Shown: positions 1-8,822, counted from the stretch's first letter. The stretch is DNA of 64,000 nt from Burkholderia plantarii (GCF_001411805.1 NZ_CP007213.1:3410001-3474000); one strand, 5' to 3'. Numbers and translations: made by a program. Notes: generated by a model not told the origin, from the sequence alone.

Positions 1-1
1 C

Positions 2-337
2 TCGACGTTGTTTATAAGTTCTCCGGATGAATACGACGGCGGAGAACTGGTGATCGAGGACAGTTATGGTTCACATACGGTCAAACTGCCTGCGGGCCAC
101 ATGGTCCTGTATCCCGCAGGCAGTCTGCACCGGGTGAACCCGGTCACCCGCGGGGTACGGTGGGCATCGTTCTTCTGGACCCAGTCCATGATCAAGGATG
201 ACGGAATGCGCAGCCTGCTCCATGACCTCGACCTTGGGATCATGGATTTGCGCACGTCCCTGGGCAGCGATACCAAAGGGATAGTGTCCCTCACCAGCGT
301 CTACCACAACCTGCTTCGCCGGTGGGCCGAACTTTAG
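2..337 (+). CDS. PKHD-type Fe(II)/2-oxoglutarate hydroxylase, 3' part
   Basis: The gene enters from outside the window; only about the last 111 codons are present and the reading frame is open from base 2. The visible part has the PKHD/PiuC/YbiX signature: DYDGGEL-like strand (here [11 protein letters not shown]), the [11 protein letters not shown] segment, [11 protein letters not shown] carrying the distal iron-binding His and the basic residue region for 2-oxoglutarate, and the conserved tail [11 protein letters not shown]. The proximal HxD iron ligands would lie upstream and are not visible. Family members are about 225 residues and usually sit beside TonB-dependent siderophore receptors; that neighbour, if present, is to the left. 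Family call is strong; substrate unknown. Confidence 0.9.
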   Translation, partial: STLFISSPDEYDGGELVIEDSYGSHTVKLPAGHMVLYPAGSLHRVNPVTRGVRWASFFWTQSMIKDDGMRSLLHDLDLGIMDLRTSLGSDTKGIVSLTSVYHNLLRRWAEL

Positions 338-876
338 ATAACGGGAAGAGATGTCGGGCACATCCGGTGTGTGCTCGCGCCAGCAGGCAGTGCGTCGGAT
401 ACCTCGACATCTTGCCAGCCCGGCAGACTCCTTCACGGTGAATGCCGGCACCGCATTTTTCCGGTTGCTTGCGATCCCTTATCGATGAGACGCCGGGACA
501 CGGCCGACGGGTTCGAACTCGGCGATGGTGGCAGCGTGGAGGCCTCGCCGAGAGTCCGGGGGCCGGGAGTGACGCCATCGGCGATTTCCGGCTGGCCTCG
601 ACGGTCTGGAGACGACACGTGGCAACCAGCATCGTGCTGCCGTCGTGGCAGGCGACACGTGACCCGGCGATTTACGCCGTTGGCGCCCGGTTGCCGCTCA
701 CGCCAGGCGGGCAGGCGCAGCATCCGATCCTTCATTTTTCAACTGCGGCTCTGCGTGGGCATGGCGGATCAATTGTGCGCTGATTCGAACGACGCTGCGC
801 CGTCCGACGGCATCGAGCAAGGCGGCCTCGGGTGCGAAGCACCGCGCCTCGCCATGGATGAGTTCACTGAAGTCAA
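338..876. other. No supportable gene; probably decayed DNA
   Basis: Several frames are open here on both strands, but none has a convincing start, ribosome site or recognisable protein pattern, and codon use is unlike the neighbouring real genes. Lying between a gene end and an AraC remnant, it is best read as decayed sequence. Confidence 0.5.
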
Positions 877-1470
877 ATACCTCTGCCGGGACGAGTTCGC
901 GGTCGTCTGGGCACCGCGCCGAATTTCGAAGCGTGCGACGTCCCCCCCGTTTTCAGTAGCATCCGGGCCGAGTTCGATTTTCCACGTCCGGACGATCACG
1001 AAGAACTACGTCGAATCCTGGCGTGCCCGGTGGTGTTCGATGCGCCGTCCACCTCGCTGTCGATTTTCAGGCAGCATCCCGACCTCGAACTCCCGTCTCA
1101 CCGCGAGATCGCGTTCGACATCGCTCGTGGCGAGTACGCACGCCAGGAACACACCACAGCGGAGTGGCAGCCGGATCAGGGTGTCACGAGGGCGCTCCAG
1201 ACGCTCCATCGTCTCGACGGCCGGCTCGACGCCCACGGTCTCGCGGCCGGGTCGAACATGCCGCTCGGATCGACGCAGCGGGAATTCGGCAGGGCCGGCC
1301 TGGGCTTTCGATCGTTGCTCGATCAGGTACGCCTTGCCCGTGCGCTCGATCCCTTGCCGCAAGCCGGGAAATACGGAGCCGCGCGGCTGACGCAAATGTT
1401 CGGCTACTCGATGAAATTCACGTTCGAGCGCGCAAAGGACAGATGGACGGCGAAAACGCGGGGGAAATGA
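877..1470 (+). pseudogene. AraC-family regulator remnant
   Basis: One frame is open from 877 to the stop at 1468-1470 but has in-frame stops just upstream (865-867 and 874-876) and no plausible start. Its end reads like the last half of an AraC-family HTH: a GSTQREFGRAGLGFRSLLDQ segment, then VRLARAL, then MFGYS and FERAKDRWT. Upstream, the part around ILACPVVFDAP matches the end of the ligand-binding domain found in the Arabinose_bd AraC group. The first helix-turn-helix is badly decayed (RALQTLHRLDGRLDAHGL). No intact N-terminus exists, so the gene is almost certainly dead. Confidence 0.7.
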
Positions 1471-1521
1471 AACGGTGGCCCAGCCGCGCAGCCGGATACA
1501 GCTGAACACGCGCGCGCGCTT

Positions 1522-1527
1522 TACAAT
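1522..1527 (+). promoter_or_regulatory. Candidate -10 box, leaderless start
   Basis: TACAAT ends six bases before the ATG at 1534, so transcription would begin at or next to the start codon. No Shine-Dalgarno sequence is present (the intervening bases are only C). No clear -35 box is visible. Confidence 0.4.
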
Positions 1528-1533
1528 CCCCCC

Positions 1534-2130
1534 ATGCCCCTCATCCTCCACCTGATCGCCCACGCCGCCACCGCCGAACTGCGCGCCGGCACGTTCCCCG
1601 CCGACGAAGCGCTCGACGCGCGCGGCCTCGCCGACGCCACCCGCGCCGCCGCGCACTGGCGCTGGCCGCGCAACGCCGTCGCGCTGACCTCGCCCGCCCT
1701 GCGCGCGCGGCAGACGGCCGAGGCGCTCGGCCTGCACGCAACGGCGATCGAGCCCGCGCTCGCCGATCTCGACGCCGGTCGCTGGCGCGGCCAGCGAATC
1801 GTCGCGATCGCGCAGGACGCCCCCGAACAGCTGGAAACCTGGATCAACGACCCCGCCGCGGCACCGCATGGCGGCGAATCGTTCGTGGACGTGTTGCAGC
1901 GCGTGGGCGCATGGCTCGATGCGCTGCCGCCGGACGGGGCCGGGACCGTCGCCGTCACGCATGCGGCGGTGCTGCGCGCCGCGCTCGCGCATGCGCTCGG
2001 CACGGCGCCCGAGGCGATGCTGCGGATCGACATCGCACCGCTCACGCGCATCGTGCTGACGCGTTCGCCGCACGGCTGGACGCTGCGCCTGGACGACGCC
2101 CTCGCCCCTCCGACCTCGCAACCGGGCTGA
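1534..2130 (+). CDS. Histidine phosphatase superfamily protein, atypical active site
   Basis: A 198-residue protein of the phosphoglycerate-mutase/histidine-phosphatase fold. The catalytic N-terminal strand reads LHLIAHAAT, keeping the nucleophile-position His10 but replacing the usual preceding Arg and following Gly of the RHG motif with Ala. The region LTSPALRARQTAEAL (residues about 51-65) matches the second conserved arginine block, HGGESFVDVLQRV the acid/base loop, and VTHAAVLRAAL the second catalytic His. The loss of the motif Arg leaves phosphatase activity uncertain. ATG 1534 is the only sensible start and may be leaderless. Substrate cannot be deduced. Confidence 0.85.
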   Translation: MPLILHLIAHAATAELRAGTFPADEALDARGLADATRAAAHWRWPRNAVALTSPALRARQTAEALGLHATAIEPALADLDAGRWRGQRIVAIAQDAPEQLETWINDPAAAPHGGESFVDVLQRVGAWLDALPPDGAGTVAVTHAAVLRAALAHALGTAPEAMLRIDIAPLTRIVLTRSPHGWTLRLDDALAPPTSQPG

Positions 2131-2222
2131 ACGACGAGGCAAGGCAAAGCGCCCACGGCACCAAACCCGCCTCCGTCATGGCATCAGCTTCGCAGCAACG
2201 GCAGAAACGACAACGCGCCACC

Positions 2223-2705
2223 CTACCGCAGCGCCAGCTTGCTCGACGATTTCAATTCGCGCATCGACACCGTGCTCAGCATCTCCTTCACGCCCGGCAG
2301 CGTGCGCAGGCGGTCCAACACGAATTCGGAGTAGGTATCGAAATCCTCGACGAGGATCTGCAGCAGGTAGTCGTGCGCGCCGGTGGTGTTGTGGCAGGCC
2401 ACCACCTCGGGCATCGCCATCACGCCGGCCTCGAAGGCGCGGCACACTTTCTGCGTGTGATTGTCGAGCGAGATGCTGACGAACGCGACGACGTTGAAGC
2501 CGAGCATGTGCCGGTCGAGTTCGGCCCGGTAGCCGCGGATGATGCCGCTCGATTCGAGCCGCCGCAGGCGCTTCCAGCATGGCGAGGGAGACAGGGAAAC
2601 CTGCTCGGCCAGCTCGGCGTTGCTGAGCCTGCCGTTGTCCTGCACGATCTGCAGGATCTTCATATCGGTCGCGTCGATCTCGACGCGACGACTGGCTTTC
2701 TTCAT
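2223..2705 (-). CDS. Lrp/AsnC-family transcriptional regulator
   Basis: A 160-residue protein starting at ATG 2705; an upstream in-frame TTG adds ten residues but is less likely. Residues about 8-50 form the winged HTH (IDATDMKILQIVQDNGRLSN, then ELAEQVSLSPSPCWKRLRRL), followed by the hinge and the RAM/ActD ligand-binding domain with HNTTGAHDYLLQILVEDFD. It faces the PLP enzyme gene at 2882. This Lrp-type plus methionine gamma-lyase-like arrangement resembles mdeR-mdeA of Pseudomonas, so it probably controls that neighbour in response to an amino acid. Ligand identity is inference. Confidence 0.93.
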   Translation of the reverse strand: MKKASRRVEIDATDMKILQIVQDNGRLSNAELAEQVSLSPSPCWKRLRRLESSGIIRGYRAELDRHMLGFNVVAFVSISLDNHTQKVCRAFEAGVMAMPEVVACHNTTGAHDYLLQILVEDFDTYSEFVLDRLRTLPGVKEMLSTVSMRELKSSSKLALR

Positions 2706-2726
2706 CGACGGGCCTGGCGGGAAAGA

Positions 2727-2767
2727 TCGTTCCAAATTATAGGATTTGCGGGAACGAAAAGGAACGA
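2727..2767. promoter_or_regulatory. Candidate Lrp-type operator in the divergent intergenic region
   Basis: TCGTTCC (2727-2733) and GGAACGA (2751-2757) form a 7-base inverted repeat with 17 bases between, in an AT-rich centre. A further GGAACGA copy lies at 2761-2767. Placement between the Lrp gene and its divergent target fits an operator for the encoded regulator; binding is inferred. Confidence 0.4.
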
Positions 2768-2881
2768 ATATTCTGGCCGGGCAACTCTACACTGACTGGC
2801 AATGCCGCCGTCGCACGAGGCCGCCGCGCAGCCGCGCGCCCTCCGCCGGCGCTCCCATCATTCAAGGTCGAGGAGAGAAAC

Positions 2882-4174
2882 ATGGCGTATTCCAACTATC
2901 ACAAGAAGGACCTGAACGGTCGCCCGCTGCATCCCGAAACGCAGATGATGTCCTACGGCTACGACCCGTTCCTCTCCGAGGGCGCGGTCAAGCCGCCGGT
3001 GTTCCTCACCTCCACCTTCGCGTTCAAGTCGGCCGAGGACGGCGCCGAGTTCTTCGACATCGTCTCGGGTCGCAAGCCGCTGCCCGAGGGCGAGGCGGCC
3101 GGCCTCGTCTACAGCCGCTTCAATCACCCGAACCTGGAAATCGTCGAGGACCGGCTCGCGCTGCTCGACGGCTCGGAAGCGGCCGTCGTCACCTCGAGCG
3201 GGATGTCGGCGATCTCCACGGTGTTCCTCGCGTTCCTGCGGCCCGGCGACCAGCTCGTGCAGTCGGTGCCGCTCTACGGCGGCACCGAGACGCTGATCTC
3301 GAAGATCTTCCCCGACTGGGGGATCGGCTCGCACGCGATCCAGAACGGCCTCGCGCCGGCCTCGATCCGCGACGCGCTCGAGGCGGCCGCGCAAAAAGGC
3401 CCGGTGCGTCTCGTCTACGTCGAGACGCCGGCGAACCCCACCAATTCGCTGATCGATCTCGAAGGCATGGTCGCCGAGATCGACGCGTTCGAGCAGCGCC
3501 ACGGCTATCGTCCGATCTCGGTCTGCGACAACACGCTGCTCGGCCCGATCTTCCAGAAGCCGGCCGCGCACGGCGTCGATCTGTCGATCTATTCGCTGAC
3601 GAAGTACGTGGGCGGCCACAGCGATCTCGTGGCGGGCGGCGTGACGGGCAGGCGCGCGCTGATGATGAAGGTGCGCTCGATCCGCAGCGCGTTCGGCTCG
3701 CAGCTCGATCCGCATTCGTCGTGGATGCTGCTGCGCTCGATGGAAACGGTGGTGCTGCGCATGACGCAGGCCACGCGCACGGCGAGCCAGGTGGCGCGCT
3801 GGCTCGCCGGCAATCCGCACCAGGAGGTGCAGGTGTTCCATCCGGAATACCTCACCGACGACGCCTATCAGGACGTCTACCGCCGCCATTGCACGGGAGC
3901 CGGCTCGACCTTCGCGTTCGTGCTGAACGGCGGGCGCGCGCAGGCGTTCCGCTTCATCAACGCGCTGCACTTGTTCAAGTCGGCGGTCAGCCTCGGCGGC
4001 TCGGAATCGCTGATCTGCCATCCGGCCTCGACCACGCACTCGGGCGTGTCGGCCGCGCAGCGCGAGCGGGACGGCGTGTCCGAGGGGCTGATCCGCATCT
4101 CGATCGGCCTCGAACACGGCGACGACCTGATCGCCGATCTCGACCACGCGTTCCAGGCGTGCGCGAAGGGCTGA
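2882..4174 (+). CDS. Cystathionine gamma-synthase/methionine gamma-lyase family PLP enzyme
   Basis: A 430-residue Cys/Met-metabolism PLP enzyme preceded by AGGAGAG. YSRFNHPN (residues about 77-84) holds the Tyr/Arg phosphate-binding pair of the neighbouring subunit, SSGMSA the cofactor-phosphate loop, CDNT the Asp (216) that pairs with the pyridine nitrogen, and SLTKYVGGHSD the Schiff-base Lys241. The position of the methionine gamma-lyase active-site Cys (YGC) is Gly here (LYGGTET), so a classical MdeA activity should not be assumed. The divergent Lrp regulator suggests amino-acid-controlled sulfur amino acid breakdown or synthesis. The family is certain, the reaction not. Confidence 0.9.
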   Translation: MAYSNYHKKDLNGRPLHPETQMMSYGYDPFLSEGAVKPPVFLTSTFAFKSAEDGAEFFDIVSGRKPLPEGEAAGLVYSRFNHPNLEIVEDRLALLDGSEAAVVTSSGMSAISTVFLAFLRPGDQLVQSVPLYGGTETLISKIFPDWGIGSHAIQNGLAPASIRDALEAAAQKGPVRLVYVETPANPTNSLIDLEGMVAEIDAFEQRHGYRPISVCDNTLLGPIFQKPAAHGVDLSIYSLTKYVGGHSDLVAGGVTGRRALMMKVRSIRSAFGSQLDPHSSWMLLRSMETVVLRMTQATRTASQVARWLAGNPHQEVQVFHPEYLTDDAYQDVYRRHCTGAGSTFAFVLNGGRAQAFRFINALHLFKSAVSLGGSESLICHPASTTHSGVSAAQRERDGVSEGLIRISIGLEHGDDLIADLDHAFQACAKG

Positions 4175-4205
4175 AACCGGCGCGGCGCCCACCACCCTCA
4201 TCGAC

Positions 4206-4238
4206 AAAAAAAGCACGGCGCGAGATATCGCGTCGTGC
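4206..4238 (-). terminator. Rho-independent terminator of the phosphonate operon
   Basis: On the minus strand an 11-base stem (one G-U pair, 4-base loop; arms 4228-4238 and 4213-4223) is followed by seven T residues (4206-4212). It lies about 70 bases beyond the stop of the minus-strand MFS gene. It is also the spacer to the convergent plus-strand PLP gene, but the T run favours the minus-strand transcript. Confidence 0.8.
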
Positions 4239-4310
4239 CGTCAAGCCCGCCATCGGGCAGCACACGCTCATCGATACGGGGCACGCCGCGTCACGGCCGC
4301 CCCGCCTGCC

Positions 4311-5765
4311 TCACCGCATCGCGGCCGGGCGCGGCGTCCAGCCGGCGGCGTCGGCCAGGCCGGTGTCGGCGCTGCCGGCCTCGAGCGAGACGTTGCGCGT
4401 CTCGCGGCCGTTCAGCAGCCAGAGCAGCGCGGCGAGCGGCCCCGGCAGCGCGAGCAGCAGCAGTCCGATCAGCGCGGCCGAGGGCGTGCCGGTGGCGGCG
4501 TACACGTTGGTCAGCATCAGCGGCGCGACCATCGCACCGACCCGGCCCACCGCCACCGAGACGCCGAGGCCGGTGGCGCGAATCCGCGTGGGCAGCACCT
4601 CCGACGACACCACGTAGCCCGAGATGTAGGCCCAGGTCACGCCGAACTGGATCAGGCAGTAGCCGGCCACCATGCCGGGCAGCGTGTGCATCAGGTAGAT
4701 CAGCACGATCGCGGCCACCGTGAACGTGTAGCTGACGAAAAGCGAGGCGCGCCGCCCCCAGGCCTCGACCAGCACCGAGGCGGTCAGGCCGCCGGCCAGC
4801 GCGGCCGCGTTGCCGTACACGTAGTAGAGCGGCATGTCGCCGGCCGGCACCTTCATGTACGGCAGGATCACGAGCGCCATCAGCGACAGCACGCCGTACA
4901 CCACGGCCGCCTGCGAGAAGTTCAGCGCGCTGGCCAGGCCGCAGCGCAGCCGGTATGCGCCGAACAGCTCGCGCACGTTGCGCCAGAACGCCGGCCGCCG
5001 CGGCGTGTAGGCCACCGGCTCGTGGCGCTGGCGCGCCTGCGCGCGATCGGCCTCGCTCAGGCGCGGCGACTCGGCGCTGGCCACGATCAGCGCGACGATT
5101 GCCTCGGCCTCGGCCACGCGCCCCTGCTGCAGCAGCCAGCGCGGCGATTCCGGGATCACGCGGCGAATCCAGAAGAACAGCAGCGCCATCGTGGTGCCGA
5201 GGCCGAAGCCGACGCGCCAGGCCACGTCGCCGGGCAGGTTGTTGAGCACGAAGTACGAGATCGCGGCCGACAGCAGCGCGCCCACCGGGAAGCCCGACAG
5301 GATCAGCGAATCGGTCTTGCCGCGATGGCGGCGCGGGATGAACTCGCCCATCGTCGCGGTGACGGCCGAGTATTCGCCGCCCACCGCGAGCGCGGTCATG
5401 GCGCGGAAGAACAGGAACGACTCGAAGTTCCAGGAGACGATCGTCAGCACGCTGAAGCAGGCGTACCAGAGCAGCGTGGCGAGGAACAGCCGCTTGCGGC
5501 CGAACCGGTCGGCCAGGTAGCCGAACGCGATCGCGCCCACCAGCATCCCGAACACCCAGATCGTCACGGCGAGCGAACCCTGCGCGGAGCCGAGGTGCCA
5601 CTGGGTCTTCAGCACGCCGAACACGCTGCCGATGATGTTGGTCTCGAACGAATCGAGCGCCCAGCCGACGCCGAGCGCGGCGACCAGCAAGGTGTGGAAC
5701 GGGGTCCACGGCATGTTGTCGAGACGCGACAGCGCGTCGGTCCTGACGGTAACGGGCGTAGTCAT
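4311..5765 (-). CDS. MFS transporter (sugar/organic-acid porter type)
   Basis: A 484-residue, 12-helix major facilitator protein. The loop 2-3 motif appears as GYLADRFGRKR, the helix-4/5 region as FRAMTALAVGGEYSAV, and the loop after helix 6 holds PESPRWL, typical of the sugar-porter and aromatic/organic-anion groups. It follows the alcohol dehydrogenase gene by 16 bases and is the last gene of the phnX unit, so uptake of a phosphonate or export of its product is likely. The start ATG 5765 has AGGAGAA just upstream. Substrate is inferred from context only. Confidence 0.88.
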   Translation of the reverse strand: MTTPVTVRTDALSRLDNMPWTPFHTLLVAALGVGWALDSFETNIIGSVFGVLKTQWHLGSAQGSLAVTIWVFGMLVGAIAFGYLADRFGRKRLFLATLLWYACFSVLTIVSWNFESFLFFRAMTALAVGGEYSAVTATMGEFIPRRHRGKTDSLILSGFPVGALLSAAISYFVLNNLPGDVAWRVGFGLGTTMALLFFWIRRVIPESPRWLLQQGRVAEAEAIVALIVASAESPRLSEADRAQARQRHEPVAYTPRRPAFWRNVRELFGAYRLRCGLASALNFSQAAVVYGVLSLMALVILPYMKVPAGDMPLYYVYGNAAALAGGLTASVLVEAWGRRASLFVSYTFTVAAIVLIYLMHTLPGMVAGYCLIQFGVTWAYISGYVVSSEVLPTRIRATGLGVSVAVGRVGAMVAPLMLTNVYAATGTPSAALIGLLLLALPGPLAALLWLLNGRETRNVSLEAGSADTGLADAAGWTPRPAAMR

Positions 5766-5781
5766 GAAGTTCTCCTGACGA

Positions 5782-6921
5782 TCAGGCCGGCGGCGCGGCG
5801 TGCGCCGCTTCGGCGAAATCGAATTGCGGAAAGCGCGCTCGCGCGCCGATGAAGTTGCGGCCGCGCGCGCCGTCGAACGCGCCCGCGACGATGTCGTGCC
5901 ATTCCCGCGCGCCGATCCCGTAGGCGGCCGGCTCGCAGGCGATGCCGAGCGCGCCGAGGAACGCCTCGAGCCGCGCCGGCCCGGCCTCGGCGCTGCCGAA
6001 CACCTCGGCCAGCGCGCGGTCGCAGTCCGGATCGGCGCCGAGCGCGGCGCGCATCACGGCCGGCAGGCAGAACGAGCAGGCGATGCCGTGCGCCACGCCA
6101 TGGCGCAGCGTGATCGCATACGAGAGGTTGTGCGCGAGCGCGGTGCGCGTGTTCGAGAACGCGAGGCCGGCGCGCAGCGCGCCGAGCGCCATCGCGGCAC
6201 GCGCCGCGAGATCGTCGGGCGCGGCCATCACGCGCGGCAGCGCGTCCAGGATCTCGCGCGCCGCGCTCACCGCGAGGCCGCGCGTGACCGGATTCGCGTG
6301 TACGTTCCAGAGGCTTTCGAGTGCGTGCGACAGCGCGTCGAGCCCGCTGGCGAGCGTCGGCGCCGGCGGCAGGCCGACCACCAGGCGCGGATCGACCAGC
6401 ACCGTCTCCGGATAGAGGTCGTCGCGCGCGAGCGAGAGCTTGCGGTCGCGCGCGGGATCCCAGACCGTCGCCCACGAGGTCACCTCGCTGCCGGTGCCCG
6501 AGGTGGTGGGGATCGCCACGATCGGCAGCGCGCGTTCGGCCACGCGCGTCGTGCCGTCGGCGATCCAGGCCAGCACCGGTTCGAGCCGGCCGTGCTCGGC
6601 CGCCAGCACCTTGGCCGAATCCATCACCGAGCCGCCGCCGAGCGCCACCAGCACCTCGGGCAGCGCCGGCAGCGCGGCCAGCGTCTGGCAGGCGCGGGCC
6701 AGCATCGTCACCGACGGGTTCGCCTCCACCGAGTCGATGCGCGCGAGCGCGGGGCCGGCGCTGGCCTCGATGCGCGCGGCCAGCGCGGCGAACGCCGGGT
6801 CGGGATAGGTGACGAGCGCGTAGCGGCGGCCCGCGAGCACCTCGCCGACCGCGTCGAGCGTGTCGATGCCGAAACGCACCCGCACCGGGTTGTGGAACTG
6901 CCAGCCGGCCGCGGTGCTCAC
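5782..6921 (-). CDS. Iron-containing alcohol dehydrogenase, phosphonoacetaldehyde-reductase-like
   Basis: A 379-residue group III (Fe-dependent) alcohol dehydrogenase. LGGGSVMDSAK is the NAD-binding loop; IPTTSGTGSEVTSWA, GLDALSHALESLW and HNLSYAITLRHGVAHG carry the Asp and His metal ligands. The GTG start (6921) overlaps the phnX stop as GTGA, so the two are translationally coupled. Members linked to phosphonate genes reduce phosphonoacetaldehyde to 2-hydroxyethylphosphonate or run the reverse reaction. Here the partner is a hydrolase that consumes the aldehyde, so it may feed PhnX by oxidising hydroxyethylphosphonate, or remove acetaldehyde. Family certain; direction inferred. Confidence 0.85.
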   Translation of the reverse strand: MSTAAGWQFHNPVRVRFGIDTLDAVGEVLAGRRYALVTYPDPAFAALAARIEASAGPALARIDSVEANPSVTMLARACQTLAALPALPEVLVALGGGSVMDSAKVLAAEHGRLEPVLAWIADGTTRVAERALPIVAIPTTSGTGSEVTSWATVWDPARDRKLSLARDDLYPETVLVDPRLVVGLPPAPTLASGLDALSHALESLWNVHANPVTRGLAVSAAREILDALPRVMAAPDDLAARAAMALGALRAGLAFSNTRTALAHNLSYAITLRHGVAHGIACSFCLPAVMRAALGADPDCDRALAEVFGSAEAGPARLEAFLGALGIACEPAAYGIGAREWHDIVAGAFDGARGRNFIGARARFPQFDFAEAAHAAPPA

Positions 6922-7781
6922 GCCGGCTCTCCGGCGGCGAGGCGCTCGTCGATCGCGGCGATCACGTCCGGCAGGTCGGCGATGCTGTCGATCACGTAGT
7001 GCGCGCCCGTCCGCGCGAGGCGCTCGCGCGCCGGGCCGACGCGCGCGTCGCGGCCGGCGGCGTCGAGCGCGTGCCAGTCGGCCAGCGAGAGCCCCACCTC
7101 GTTGCCGCTCGCGGCCACGCCCACCGTCCACATGCCGGCCGCGAGGCCCGATTCGAGGCCGGTCGGGCTGTCGTCCACCACCACGCAGCCGCGCACGTCG
7201 GGCGCGCCGAGCGCGAGCGCGTTGGCGAGGCACATGTCCGGGAACGGCCGGCCGCGCGCGACGTCGCTGACCGTGCAGCAGTGGTCGGGGCGATAGCCGA
7301 GGCGCGCCGCCAGCGGCGCGAGATGGTTCATCACCTCGCGCGGGTAGCCCGTGGTGCTGCCGATCCGGATGCCGTGCGAGCGCAGCGTCGCGATGGTGTC
7401 GAGCGTGCCCGGGATCAGGTCGCTGTAGCGTTCGACGTTGCGCTCGTCGGCAATCAGGAACGCGGCGTAGAGCGCGTCGACGTCGGCGTCGGTCGAGGCC
7501 GCGGCGCGCGCGGCGCGCCAGCGTGCCTGCACGGCGGCGTCCTCGAGGATCAGCTCGATGTGCTCGCGCTTGGCGGCGCCCATCGGCGCGCGCGCCTCGG
7601 CCTCGCTGATCGGCACGCCGGCCGCCTCGAACACCTCGCGAAACGCGTGGACCGGCGCGAGGCAGCCGAAATCGAGCACCGTGCCGGCCCAGTCGAAGAT
7701 CGCGGTGGTCACCGGGCCGCGATAGGCGCGGTTCGGGTGGGCGGCGGGGCACACGTCGAGGGATGCGGATCGTTGCGGCAT
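6918..7781 (-). CDS. phnX: Phosphonoacetaldehyde hydrolase
   Basis: A 287-residue HAD-superfamily enzyme that splits phosphonoacetaldehyde into acetaldehyde and phosphate. FDWAGTVLD carries the nucleophile Asp30, MGAAKREHI the Schiff-base Lys71 specific to PhnX, GSTTGYPREVM the HAD motif II with cap contacts, and VVDDSPTGLESGL the acidic Mg-binding loop. ATG 7781 is preferred because residues upstream in the frame run into the divergent LysR gene. No phnW (2-aminoethylphosphonate transaminase) is adjacent, so the aldehyde must come from a distant phnW or from the coupled alcohol dehydrogenase. Confidence 0.95.
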   Translation of the reverse strand: MPQRSASLDVCPAAHPNRAYRGPVTTAIFDWAGTVLDFGCLAPVHAFREVFEAAGVPISEAEARAPMGAAKREHIELILEDAAVQARWRAARAAASTDADVDALYAAFLIADERNVERYSDLIPGTLDTIATLRSHGIRIGSTTGYPREVMNHLAPLAARLGYRPDHCCTVSDVARGRPFPDMCLANALALGAPDVRGCVVVDDSPTGLESGLAAGMWTVGVAASGNEVGLSLADWHALDAAGRDARVGPARERLARTGAHYVIDSIADLPDVIAAIDERLAAGEPA

Positions 7782-7902
7782 GCTCGGCTCCGAAGAAAAG
7801 TGGATCACGGAGCCAGCATAAATTTGCAACATGACCGGTCCATGATCGAAATACCCGGTGCAAGCCGATCTATCCAACGAAAAATCCGATCGATCCGTTT
7901 CG

Positions 7903-8799
7903 ATGACCCTGACCCAGATTCGCGCCTTCCTCGCCGTGGTCCAGCACGGCGGCTTCACGGCCGCGGCCCGCGCGCTCGCCACTAGCCAGACCACCGTCAC
8001 CTCGCAGATTCAGGGGCTCGAACAGGAACATGGCGTGCAGCTGTTCCACCGGCGCGGCCGGCGCGTGGAGCTGTCGGCCGTCGGGCTCGACTTCCTGCCG
8101 CTCGCGCGACAGATCAACGGCCTCGAGAACGACGCGCGCTCGCTGCTGCACGACAGCGGCGAGCTCACGCGCGGCGTGCTGCGGATCGGCGCCGTGAGCC
8201 CGTTCCACGTAACCGAGATCATCGAGGCGTTCCATGCCGCGCATCCGCGCATGCAACTGGCCGTCACGCTCGGCAACTCGGAGAGCGTGCTGAACGACCT
8301 CGACGACTACGCCTGCGACGTCGGCGTGATCGCGCGCTCGTTCAGCGACGCGCGCTACGAGATGGCGCCCTACGCGAGCTATCCGGTGATCGCGTTCGTC
8401 GGCGTCGCGCATCCGTTCGCGGCGCGCGGCACGATCACGCTCGCCGAACTCGCCGCCGCGCCGCTGCTGATGCGCGAGGCGGGCTCGACCACGCGCCGCG
8501 CGCTCGAGGACGCGCTCGCCGGACTCGGCGCGACGCCGCGCGTGGCGATGGAGATCGGCAGCCGCGAGGCGCTGCGCGAGGCGGTGGCGCGCGGGCTGGG
8601 GGTGGGGACCGTGTCGCTGTCGGAGTACGTGCCGGACGAGGCGCGGCTGCGGCCGGTGCGGATCGAGGGGGATCCGGTCAGCACGCATATTCATGTGTGC
8701 TGTTTGCGTGAGCGAAGGGATAGCCGGCTGGTGGCGGCGTTCTTCGAGGCGATGCGGCGCTGTCGGCCGCAGGGACCGATGAGCGTGGCGCCAGGCTGA
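7903..8799 (+). CDS. LysR-family regulator, 2-aminoethylphosphonate catabolism type
   Basis: A 298-residue LysR protein starting at ATG 7903 (LTQIRAFLAVVQHGGFTAAA); an earlier start adds 15 poorly supported residues. The HTH spans residues about 1-60, followed by the linker helix and a periplasmic-binding-type effector domain. It diverges from phnX across about 120 bases, the arrangement seen for the phosphonate-associated LysR group, and is most likely the activator of the phnX operon. The short intergenic region carries no crisp T-N11-A box I can single out. Confidence 0.92.
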   Translation: MTLTQIRAFLAVVQHGGFTAAARALATSQTTVTSQIQGLEQEHGVQLFHRRGRRVELSAVGLDFLPLARQINGLENDARSLLHDSGELTRGVLRIGAVSPFHVTEIIEAFHAAHPRMQLAVTLGNSESVLNDLDDYACDVGVIARSFSDARYEMAPYASYPVIAFVGVAHPFAARGTITLAELAAAPLLMREAGSTTRRALEDALAGLGATPRVAMEIGSREALREAVARGLGVGTVSLSEYVPDEARLRPVRIEGDPVSTHIHVCCLRERRDSRLVAAFFEAMRRCRPQGPMSVAPG

Positions 8800-8822
8800 A
8801 GCCGGCGGCCCGATCGGCACGT

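Noticed and set aside
371..1390. 339-codon plus-strand frame
   Set aside because: No start signal or family-like sequence; it crosses the AraC remnant in the wrong frame.
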